From assembly GCA_947625095.1 (NCBI GenBank), contig CANQMX010000007.1, forward strand, positions 1-64,000: 64,000 bases of DNA. Direction: 5' to 3'. Each line of letters begins with the position of its first letter. Position 1 is the stretch's first letter. The notes under the pieces were generated by a model that did not search any database, was not told the origin of the DNA, and saw only the letters and a program-made list of their open reading frames with translations. A program made the translations under genes and the position numbers. Positions 19,401-26,855 of this stretch are shown in pieces. Source of the stretch: an uncultured Clostridia bacterium (GTDB lineage: Bacteria; Bacillota; Clostridia; Christensenellales; Borkfalkiaceae).

Positions 19401-22400
19401 GGGGAACACGACGCGCGTGAGCTGCGTATTGTTGAACGCACTCGCATTGATATTGGTCAGGTTGACCAATTCTTCGAGGTTGATCGTTTCAAGACCGGAA
19501 TCCTTGAACGTTGTTGCCTGTATCTGCTTCAAGGCGACGGGCAACTTCACTTCTTTGAGTTGTGCACAGCCCATAAAGATACCGGCATTCCCCGTAGCCT
19601 TCCCGGGAAGGGACGTGATTTGCGTCTTGCTCAAATCGACTTTTGTTATCGCCGTATTCCTGAACGCCGACATACCGATCGTTTTCAACGACGCAGGGAA
19701 CAGAACGGAATACTGGTCGTTCGCGTCAGCCTCTGGATTGATCATCTCTGTGCCGAGCAGGTTGGCATTCTCGAATGCGCCCTCGCCGATGCCGTTAAGT
19801 GCGGTGCCCGCAGCGTTGCTGCCGAGCATGACACACTTGCTGAGGTCAAGCGTTTTGAGGCCGGATGCATAGAACGCCTCCGTTCCGATGTAGCTGAGGT
19901 TGACTGCAGCCGAGAATTCGAAGTCATCCAGCGCCCAGCAGTTCTTGAATGCGGTACTGTCGATAAGGCTGAGTGAACTTACGCTTCCCGAGCCGATCAT
20001 AAAGCTTACTTTTTGCAAGCTCACGCAGTTTTCAAACGCACCCGCGCCGATCTTGATGAGCGAGGCGGGAAGTACGACTTCCTCAATGTCCACCTGCCCT
20101 TTATATGTGCCCTCAGCAATTTCAAGGGTACCGTCGTCGATGACGATCCGGCCTTCCACAACGCCATACGCATAGATCAAGGTATCCTTTTCGCCTTCGG
20201 CGTTGAGTCCATAGATTGCGTGCGCATCTGCGTCGATCGAATAGTAAGTTTCATCATCGGCCGTAACGGTTTCAAGCCCCGTGACTCCCGCAAAAAGTCC
20301 CGTAACGCTCTGAACCGACGCCGAAAGGTGCATCGTCGCAAGGTCGACGCATCCCGAGAATACGCCGGACGCTACGATAATCTCTTGGACCTCGCCGTTT
20401 TCATCGGTAACGGTCGGGAATGTGAACGAGGTAAGCCCCGTGCTCTTGAATGCCGAAGTTTCGATTTCGGCGAGTTTGCTGCCCGTTTCAAAGTTCACCT
20501 CGGTGAGTTGCGTAAGGTTTTGGAAAGCGCCGTCCTTGATGATTTCCACCGATTTTGGGATCGTGATGGATGTGAGCGCAGCCGCACCGTTAAATACGCC
20601 CGTCGATGCATCGCTGGTCTTGCCCTCCTCACCGATCGTTTTGAGCTTCATATTCTTGCCGAAGACGACGTTCTTCAACGCAGAGGCGTTGGTCACAAAG
20701 CCCTTCGGCAAGCTCTCCAATTCGCAGTTGTCCGCAAAAGCGATGGTTTCGAGTTTCGTGCAACCGCTGAACAGATAGTGGTTGCTATCATTGTGCTCCG
20801 CGAATTCCTTGAAGGTGGAGGGGATCCCGATCGTCTTGAGCGCCGTGTTGGTAAATGCGCATACGCCGATGGTCGTAATGCCTTCCGGCAGGAATTGTAC
20901 CGGCGTATCTTTTCCGTCGATCGATACATTCTGCACGGTACCGATCGTAGCGAGGTTCGTGCAACCGTAGAAGGCGTGCCAACCGATCACAAATCCATCG
21001 GGTACCTCCTCTGGCAGATTTACAGTCTTCAAATTGGTGAAGTCTTGGAAGAGACCGACATAGGCGCCACTGCCTCCCGTCGACACGCTCGGCCACTGGA
21101 AGGTGGAAGGAAGCGTTACGGTTTCAAGTGCAGTATCCAATGTAAGTGTATTTCCGTACATCTCGACGCTCGGGCGCTCGGGCAAAGTGAGCGTGGTAAG
21201 CCCCTGCATCCCGGAGAGCGCACTCTGCGCAAACTTCAATTCAACTCCCGTTGCGTCTTGCGGCGTCGCCTCGAACGTCAATCCCGTCGTAATCTTATCA
21301 CAATTATAGAATGCCATCTTGGCGATGGATGTAACAGTATAGGGAATATTGATGGTCGTAAGTTCGTCGCAATTGTTGAAGGCATTTTCCCCGATCGTCG
21401 TAAGTCCGTCGGGCAAACTGACGGTCTGCAACTTTGAACTGCCGTTGCTGTTGCCGTTGAATGCATATTCTTCGATGACCAGCGTCCCGTCGATCTTCTC
21501 GCCCGACTCATCGTAAGCGACGACCTTATCGGCAAATTGAACTGTCTGGATTCCTTCGTTGTAGTGCATCGCCCTCGAAGCGACGCGCGAAACGGTTTCG
21601 GGAATATTGAGCGTTCCTTCCGTCCCCGTGCAAGCGATGGGAACGGCAAGCAACGTTACGGCATATACTTCGCCCTTCGCATTTTTCTGCGCGGCATACA
21701 ACGCGCCTTCCACCGATTTGAAATATTCGCTCCCGTCGGCAACGGTGATCGTCGTCAAATCCGTGCACCCTAAGAACGTTTCCGCGCCGATTATCGTCAT
21801 GCTCGCGGGGATCTTGACCGTCTGAAGAGCAGTGCAAGCTTGGAGCACGCTCTCGCCCAACGTCTGCACACCTTCCTCAAAGGTGATTGTTGTGAGTCCG
21901 GCCGAATTGAATGCATCGTCCCCCACTTCCCTAACTTTGCTGGGCACGGTTATCGCTTTCAACGAAGTGCAGGAAGCAAACGCATGAGCACCGATGGAAA
22001 CTGTCTCCGCAGGAAGTGTGATGTCGGAAAGGTTGCCGCACTCATGGAATGCATATTTCCCGATATTCAATTCGCTGCGCGTTCCTGTCGTAAATTCCAC
22101 CTTTGTAAGCGACGACAGGCTTTGGAATGCGTAATCGCCGATTGTCGTAACACTTGCGGGAATTTTGATTGAGTTCACTCCCTTACCCTTGAATACTACA
22201 GGGCCGATTTCCGTGACGCCTTCGGGAACAACGAAATTAACACTGGCCTTGCCGCTTTCCACATAAAGGAGTTTCGTCTTGGCTGCATTATAGATGCCGC
22301 CGTAACCGGGCGTCTCCTCGCCCTCCACGCGCACATAATTTTTATTGCCATCGATATTGATGCTCTTCAACGAATCAACCGTGGGTTTATTACCGGTCGT

Positions 22401-25400
22401 CCCCAGAACAGCAAATACGGAAGCAATGTCGATGACCGGGAAATCCGCACCGATGATAAGATCGGCCGCTACCGTGGCAAATACGCCGGTGGGAGCATAC
22501 TCAACAGACATATTGGGGCGTCCGTTCAGCGTGATTTTCGTTAAAGACGAAATATAGAAAGCTCTCCGAGCGGCTTTTACAACATTGGCGGGAACGCTCA
22601 ACGTTGTGACTTGTGTACCGGAAAACGCCTCTTCATCGATGGTAAGGTCGTTGGAGTCTTTGGTCGCATCAAAGGTAAGTTCTGTAACCCCGCTGCACCC
22701 GTAAAACGCCTGCTTGCCGATGTACGTGATCCCCACAGGAATCGTGATCGACGTAAGGCTTGTCACGTTCTTAAACGCCGCTTCGCCGATGGAGGTGATA
22801 CCATCGGGAATGTCATATTGGGTAGCGGTCCTTGCTTTGGGATAGTAAATAATCTCCTGCGTCGACGTTGTCGTGTCTTTGATCGTCCTGCAAAGCACGC
22901 CGTTCACCGAGAAGATATCATCCCCCGCTTTGGAATCCAAAATGTTGATGTCGGTAATCGCGTCGCAACCCTCCAATTTTGCAATGGAGAATCCCACTGT
23001 GTACTTGGGCACTGAAAGTGTTGTAAGTTTTGCAAGCGTATGGAATGCCTTATCCGCAATCGTAAGTGTCGCATCTTCTGCGCTGGCCGTAAAGATGATC
23101 GACTCCAATGCTTTCGCTTCGCGTATCGCTTCCGTTTGCAATTCATACACAGATGCGGGGATCGTCAACTTTGTAATCGTAGTATTTTTGTAAATCGCAC
23201 CCGTACGAATAGACGTAATATTATCGGGAAGAGTTACTTCCGTGCTCCCTGCGCTTGTCTTGTATGCCAACGGCACATAGATAAGCCTATTCGTTTCTTT
23301 CTCGTACACCATACCATCCTTTGAGGCATACTTGGGGACATTATTGTTGGGCACTTGAATGATATTCACCGCTTTCAATTTGGTAAGGCTTTCAAAAGCT
23401 TTACCAACTGAACCGAGCGAAATATCTTTCACGGTATCGGGAATATTGATGACTTCAAGCGATGTACCCGCGTTGAAATCTTCCACCGTGATGACCGTCT
23501 TCCCATTGTGCGTGGCGGGAATGGTGATCTCCTTCACTGCTCCGATCGAGGACCCCGCGGAGATAGACAACCCGCCTTCCACCTCCGTATACACAAACGG
23601 CGTCGTCCACTTCGCATAGACCGTGAGGTCTTTGAGAAGCGTATATGTACCCGTGTTGCCGCCGCTGAGGTCCGCAAACTGCGCGCCCGTGCCGCCTACG
23701 CCGCGGTACCAGCCTTGGAAGGTATACTCCACCGAGGTGGGCGTGGGAACGGGAAGCGTGAAGTTCGACTGACGGTAAGATACGGTAAACGTATCCTCGT
23801 CGCATTTGCCCTCCGGCCCGGTAACCAACGTGATGGTAAAGGTCTTGGGGGTAAACTTCGCGTAAAGGGTAAGCGCCCCGCCCGCAAAGGTGGTTTCTTC
23901 GTATTTATTTGTTCCGTTGTAGCCATCACGATACCAGCCGTCGAAGTCGTAGCCGACCCACTCGGGCTGAGGAAGTTCGATGGGGTCGCCCTCCGCGAGA
24001 TATATGCTGGGAACGTCGTCGATCTCCGCCGTATTGATGCCAAAGTCGATCGTGTCGACCGTAACATCGATGTGCGCCCAATCAAAGCCGCCGCCGTTCT
24101 TCAGCGCGCGCACATAAATAGTTTGCGTGCCGCCCGCGGTAAACGTAATCTCTGCTTCTTGATCTGTAATAGTGTGGATAACGCCATCTTCACCGATTTT
24201 CCATTGATAGCCATCCGCACCGAGGATAGCGTTCCAAGTCGCCTTGCCTGCGTGATAGGTAAGACCGCTGACAACGCCTACGTTTGTTACGGTAAGTGTA
24301 TCCGAAACATACGATTTTTCGGCTTCTACGGCGCTTACAGCATACAGGGTGACTTCTGCCGACCCCTCGCTGCCGAGATCCTCTTCTTCTATCGTATAGG
24401 TTGTTGTGTTCTCGCCCGTAACGGGAACCATTTTGTCGCCAATGTGCAATTCATAACCCGTAGCTCCCGTCACCGAATCCCACTTGAGCGTAATGCCGTC
24501 CATATGCACGTTTTGCGGCGCGGCAAGCGTCTGCTTCGTATAGGTATATTCCGCCGCTTCGGGGGAATTCCACCCGAATGCACGGGGAACAACGCTTATG
24601 GTGAGTTCGCCCTTGCCGAAACGCGTGATGGAATAGTTGCACACGGCGACGTCCTCATCCTCAACAACAGGCGTCCCGTCCAGCGTGACGCTCACGCGGT
24701 AAGCGGTGGCGTGCTCCACCTCGGGCCACGAGATAGTGCCCATCGCGCTGTCGAGTTCGATTTGCGAATTTTCTATTTTCTTAAGAATATAGTTATAAGA
24801 GTCGGTTTGCGAAACGCTCGTGACATAGCCATCTGCAAGAGCCTTTACGGTAAACGTAATGCCCTCTGCGCGCATATCGCACCCCGAGAAATCGTAGGAG
24901 ATGTATTTATTTGCGCTGGTATCGTTGAGGATCACGTCGTCAACGTGTTCGTGTCCCGCCGAGCCGCACTCATAGGAGATGGCGTAGCTCGTCGCGTTTG
25001 CAACTTTGTTGAAGAGGAGGATCCTGTTCGTCGCGTCATCGACTTTGAACACCGAAACGCGCGCGAGCGCCTTGTTATTGAAATAGCGGGTCGTAGTCTT
25101 GTTGTTGACGTCGACTTCAATCTTGTATTCCCCCTCGGCGGCCGTCGCGAAGTTGAAACTCGTATCGACGGTCGCAGCGCCCGTGGTGAGCGTGCCCGTA
25201 TGTGTGACTTGGGTTGCGGGAGCGGGCGGCGTAATGCGCAGGTCATAGGTAAGGTTCGTCCCCTCCGCGTTGATTTTTACGCCTTCCGCGGAGACGGAAA
25301 CCTCGGGCGTGCCGTCCGCCCAAACGGCAAACAGCGTCAAGTTCTGCGTGATCTCCAAATCTTCCGTATATTCATATGTAAGTTTCTCCCTATTTTCGAA

Positions 25401-26129
25401 GTCGCTCACATACCACCCGAGGAATTCTTTGCCCTCGGGGTGCACGGGAGTATCCAGCGTGCCGGCGTAGATCCTGTGGTTGACGGTCGTTGCGGCCGCG
25501 GGAGCGACGGCATTCTCGTATCCGAGGTCGAAGGACACCGTAAATTCGGGGTCGGCGACCTCAACAAAGCGCGCGTAGAGCGTCTTGTTCCCCGTAATGG
25601 GCTGCGAGAAGTAGAACGGGTTTTTGAAGGTGGTATTATCGTTGTACCAGCCGACAAAGACCAGCTCGCCCTTGGTGGGCGCGACGGCGGGCTTTGCCAC
25701 CGTTCTGCCGTTGCGGACGGTCACGGCGTCGATCGTCGTTCCGCCGTTCGTATCGAACGTCACGGTGTAATCGATCTTTCTCAAGAAGGTGTAGGTGACG
25801 TTGGAATAGGTCAGCGTGACTCTGTCGTTCTTATAGGTCGCGGAAATCGCGCCCGCATTTTCGGGCGTGAGCGTCAACGCGTCATTTTCAAGTGCGTAGT
25901 CACCCTTCAACTCGGTCGTGCCCATCGTAAGTTTGAAGGTGCACACCTCGCCGTCGCCGAGCGTGAGGGAATACTCTGCGTCTTGGTAGTCGCAGTAATA
26001 TTCGCCCGCTTCCGCTCCGGGCTCCTTGTTGTTGCCTCTTTTCGTCCAGCTACCGCACGCGGCGAGCACGCCGAGCGTGGTGACAACGGAAAAGAGCAAT
26101 CCGAGTACCAATAAAAATTTACGCTTCAT
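16479..26129 (-). CDS. Giant BspA-like LRR lipoprotein (3,216 aa)
   Basis: Signal peptide MKRKFLLVLGLLFSVV... with lipobox VLAAC, lipidated Cys near residue 25. Residues ~130-280 hold two InlB-type repeats (ELVFVGWYND, KEFLGWYVSD). A stretch of fibronectin-like or carbohydrate-binding-like modules follows to ~700 (ATAYRVSVTLDG, VTGATGYELHIG), then two more InlB-type repeats (YDFDGWYRDG, YTFQGWYRGV). From ~850 to the C-terminus there are scores of LRR_5/BspA units (IGxxAFxxCxxLxxITxP). No C-terminal anchor or sorting motif is evident, so the lipid anchor is the likely attachment. The start at 26129 is preferred over 26141 because GGATGGTGA sits just upstream and the signal peptide begins there. 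A phase-variable-looking promoter lies upstream. Likely an adhesin or host/matrix-binding protein; ligand unknown. Confidence 0.88.
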   Translation of the reverse strand: MKRKFLLVLGLLFSVVTTLGVLAACGSWTKRGNNKEPGAEAGEYYCDYQDAEYSLTLGDGEVCTFKLTMGTTELKGDYALENDALTLTPENAGAISATYKNDRVTLTYSNVTYTFLRKIDYTVTFDTNGGTTIDAVTVRNGRTVAKPAVAPTKGELVFVGWYNDNTTFKNPFYFSQPITGNKTLYARFVEVADPEFTVSFDLGYENAVAPAAATTVNHRIYAGTLDTPVHPEGKEFLGWYVSDFENREKLTYEYTEDLEITQNLTLFAVWADGTPEVSVSAEGVKINAEGTNLTYDLRITPPAPATQVTHTGTLTTGAATVDTSFNFATAAEGEYKIEVDVNNKTTTRYFNNKALARVSVFKVDDATNRILLFNKVANATSYAISYECGSAGHEHVDDVILNDTSANKYISYDFSGCDMRAEGITFTVKALADGYVTSVSQTDSYNYILKKIENSQIELDSAMGTISWPEVEHATAYRVSVTLDGTPVVEDEDVAVCNYSITRFGKGELTISVVPRAFGWNSPEAAEYTYTKQTLAAPQNVHMDGITLKWDSVTGATGYELHIGDKMVPVTGENTTTYTIEEEDLGSEGSAEVTLYAVSAVEAEKSYVSDTLTVTNVGVVSGLTYHAGKATWNAILGADGYQWKIGEDGVIHTITDQEAEITFTAGGTQTIYVRALKNGGGFDWAHIDVTVDTIDFGINTAEIDDVPSIYLAEGDPIELPQPEWVGYDFDGWYRDGYNGTNKYEETTFAGGALTLYAKFTPKTFTITLVTGPEGKCDEDTFTVSYRQSNFTLPVPTPTSVEYTFQGWYRGVGGTGAQFADLSGGNTGTYTLLKDLTVYAKWTTPFVYTEVEGGLSISAGSSIGAVKEITIPATHNGKTVITVEDFNAGTSLEVINIPDTVKDISLGSVGKAFESLTKLKAVNIIQVPNNNVPKYASKDGMVYEKETNRLIYVPLAYKTSAGSTEVTLPDNITSIRTGAIYKNTTITKLTIPASVYELQTEAIREAKALESIIFTASAEDATLTIADKAFHTLAKLTTLSVPKYTVGFSIAKLEGCDAITDINILDSKAGDDIFSVNGVLCRTIKDTTTSTQEIIYYPKARTATQYDIPDGITSIGEAAFKNVTSLTSITIPVGITYIGKQAFYGCSGVTELTFDATKDSNDLTIDEEAFSGTQVTTLSVPANVVKAARRAFYISSLTKITLNGRPNMSVEYAPTGVFATVAADLIIGADFPVIDIASVFAVLGTTGNKPTVDSLKSINIDGNKNYVRVEGEETPGYGGIYNAAKTKLLYVESGKASVNFVVPEGVTEIGPVVFKGKGVNSIKIPASVTTIGDYAFQSLSSLTKVEFTTGTRSELNIGKYAFHECGNLSDITLPAETVSIGAHAFASCTSLKAITVPSKVREVGDDAFNSAGLTTITFEEGVQTLGESVLQACTALQTVKIPASMTIIGAETFLGCTDLTTITVADGSEYFKSVEGALYAAQKNAKGEVYAVTLLAVPIACTGTEGTLNIPETVSRVASRAMHYNEGIQTVQFADKVVAYDESGEKIDGTLVIEEYAFNGNSNGSSKLQTVSLPDGLTTIGENAFNNCDELTTINIPYTVTSIAKMAFYNCDKITTGLTFEATPQDATGVELKFAQSALSGMQGLTTLTLPERPSVEMYGNTLTLDTALETVTLPSTFQWPSVSTGGSGAYVGLFQDFTNLKTVNLPEEVPDGFVIGWHAFYGCTNLATIGTVQNVSIDGKDTPVQFLPEGITTIGVCAFTNTALKTIGIPSTFKEFAEHNDSNHYLFSGCTKLETIAFADNCELESLPKGFVTNASALKNVVFGKNMKLKTIGEEGKTSDASTGVFNGAAALTSITIPKSVEIIKDGAFQNLTQLTEVNFETGSKLAEIETSAFKSTGLTSFTFPTVTDENGEVQEIIVASGVFSGCVDLATMHLSASVQSVTGLFAGVTGLETVTADDETYYSIDADAHAIYGLNAEGEKDTLIYAYGVVEGRIVIDDGTLEIAEGTYKGQVDIEEVVLPASLIKIGAGAFENCVSLQKVSFMIGSGSVSSLSLIDSTAFKNCWALDDFEFSAAVNLSYIGTEAFYASGLKTLDLSKCVMLGSNAAGTALNGIGEGAFENANLLGTEMINPEADANDQYSVLFPASLKTIGMSAFRNTAITKVDLSKTQITSLPGKATGNAGIFMGCAQLKEVKLPVALKQIQATTFKDSGLETINLEELVNLTNINASAFNNTQLTRVVFPAAKFTASSSQGNVFANNTKLEYVDMSKATTIKTLGSSYFSGCSALETVILPSSLTEIGSSMFKDCISLTEIDIPENVTKIGSSAFAGCTALRRFDIPEGVEGLGTSAFDGCSNLEEVTFPTTLVYIGREFLKYKQSSTWKDSDDFTFRGTKLTRVDLSKTKVKSISGHSFQNVTTLTEVILPATFATTGSNGTLTGIGKEAFSGSGLTSITLPATYTTINDSAFKGAANLTSVTIQADQITVGASSFQDCTGLASFDFSKVSKTGSNAFQNTGFTQITVNGGITWGDNTFQGSLSLGSVTIASDVTKIPKSMFQACTALKSVTVQATGLTEIGNSAFSGCTMLDTITWPATLSDLKTLGTSLFKGTAVTTMDLSKMTNVNLVKLGNNFFQDCENLKTVTLPANITQLGNYAFAGCSALQSIDLSTMTSIGTYVLQNCTEITSVTLNNSITSIPNYAFDGCTSLSSITMNENAVTTIGQYSFRNTDFTTFKIGKAITTVNKGAFHLCDSLTAFTVDDQNTNFAVGTHGELYKKDADTKVLVAYPTGSTTFALADDVTELTDEVLAELQARTIGTFTIPSKITKIGQYAFKNTAMNKLIVPNGIETFLNYAFAESAIKEIEFQGSAEALNTAAGSVSYLFQKNSALTKVTFPAEFTKIGANWFLDCTGLTSFTIPASVTTVRGGAFKNTGITSISIPSTVTTLEASAFGDMPVLTEATIDTTFEEASITNMFQNDAALATVKFGTHITVIGDAWFKGLASLTKVVAVAADGKETENKLPDQITTIGGGAFNGTGITTITLPSGLTTIRGGNNGGAFADCANLKNLTLPDSLTETPASMCTNDPALEWVKLGENVATIGSYAFQNCASLKFVNLPERVSTQVYSLFNANTPNIHVFVPRTWVSFSAGKWWYPTETNHIYFGASKYETFATRGLAWIQGTSDGAMDLSGVSFDATYAQALKASGATDFPGYSDIVKD

Positions 26130-26164
26130 AAATTTCACCATCCGTTATGAAGAAATTTGTTACC

Positions 26165-26195
26165 ATTATAACACCGCTACCCCCCCCCACGTCAA
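26165..26195 (-). promoter_or_regulatory. Promoter with poly-G spacer for the giant LRR lipoprotein unit
   Basis: On the minus strand, -35 TTGACG (26190-26195) and -10 TATAAT (26165-26170) are separated by 19 nt, and nine consecutive G residues (26180-26188) fall in the spacer. The start codon is about 35 nt downstream of the -10. A 19-nt spacer is longer than the 17-nt optimum seen in other promoters of this window, so changes in G-tract length would be expected to change promoter strength. Confidence 0.7.
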
Positions 26196-26517
26196 TCGTT
26201 CTTGAGTACTTTTTCAAAAAAAATTTATAAAAATACGTATTTTTTTATAAAAATCCAAGGGGGAAAGTATAAGTTATTCCAATAGTTTTATCCTTTTTTA
26301 CAAAAAATGTTATTATTTTCCATTCCCGCCGAAAAGCCCCACCGCAACGGGTAATTCTATTCTATTATATTGTAAAGTAAAAAAATGCGCCCGCGCTTAT
26401 CCCATACACGCCGCGCAACGGACAAAACAACCGAAAGTTGAAATTATACGCACGAAATTTGTTTATGCATTATTTTATACATTTTTGTATGCAGATGCAA
26501 ATGCAAAAATACGCCGC
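26196..26517. other. AT-rich intergenic region, no gene seen
   Basis: About 320 bp of A/T-rich sequence between the giant-gene promoter and the repeat cluster. No open frame with a ribosome site, no recognisable RNA and no clear additional promoter was found. It holds several A/T homopolymer runs. Confidence 0.6.
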
Positions 26518-26588
26518 CCGCCTCTAGTTTTGTTTCCTCATACCGAGCCGCCCGCCGCGCAGAGCGTGGCGGGCGGCGAGTGTATCTT
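26518..26588 (-). repeat. 71-bp direct repeat, copy 1, containing a hairpin element
   Basis: Identical over 71 bp to 26746-26816. Read on the minus strand it contains AAGATACACTC, then a GCCGCCCGCC/GGCGGGCGGC hairpin, then TCGGTATGAGG: the type-A intergenic element of this window. Confidence 0.9.
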
Positions 26589-26600
26589 TCATGTTTTTCG

Positions 26601-26659
26601 CCCCGCAAGGCCTACCCTCCTGAGGAGGGGAGGCTCCGCCGCAGGCGGTGGTGGGGAGG
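26601..26659 (+). repeat. 59-bp interspersed repeat, copy 1
   Basis: The reverse complement of this segment matches 38593-38651 at 56 of 59 positions by eye. It contains CCTCCTGAGGAGG and a GGCTCCGCCGCAGGCGG hairpin. Confidence 0.85.
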
Positions 26660-26745
26660 GATGCTCCTCATACCGTCCCATATTTTATCCCTTCATTCCG
26701 CCCCATATTTTGTTCCCTCATACCGCCTCACCTTATCCCCTCATA

Positions 26746-26816
26746 CCGCCTCTAGTTTTGTTTCCTCATACCGAGCCGCCCGCCGCGCAGAGCGTGGCGG
26801 GCGGCGAGTGTATCTT
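26746..26816 (-). repeat. 71-bp direct repeat, copy 2, containing a hairpin element
   Basis: Second identical copy of the 26518-26588 repeat. Between the two copies lie short CCTCATACCG fragments (around 26668-26748) that are truncated ends of the same element. Confidence 0.9.
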
Positions 26817-26830
26817 CCCATTTTTCATAA

Positions 26831-26850
26831 CCCGCGCCATTCAACGCGGG
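26831..26850 (-). terminator. Possible weak terminator after pheT
   Basis: Stem CCCGCG/CGCGGG with an 8-nt loop just past the pheT stop codon. On the minus strand it is followed by TTATGAAAAA rather than a U-tract, so support is limited. Confidence 0.3.
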
Positions 26851-26855
26851 CATTT

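Noticed and set aside
23508-26114. 868-aa plus-strand frame opposite the giant LRR gene, and similar frames such as 1346-3859
   Set aside because: Antisense to repeat lipoproteins, no ribosome site, no recognisable domain.
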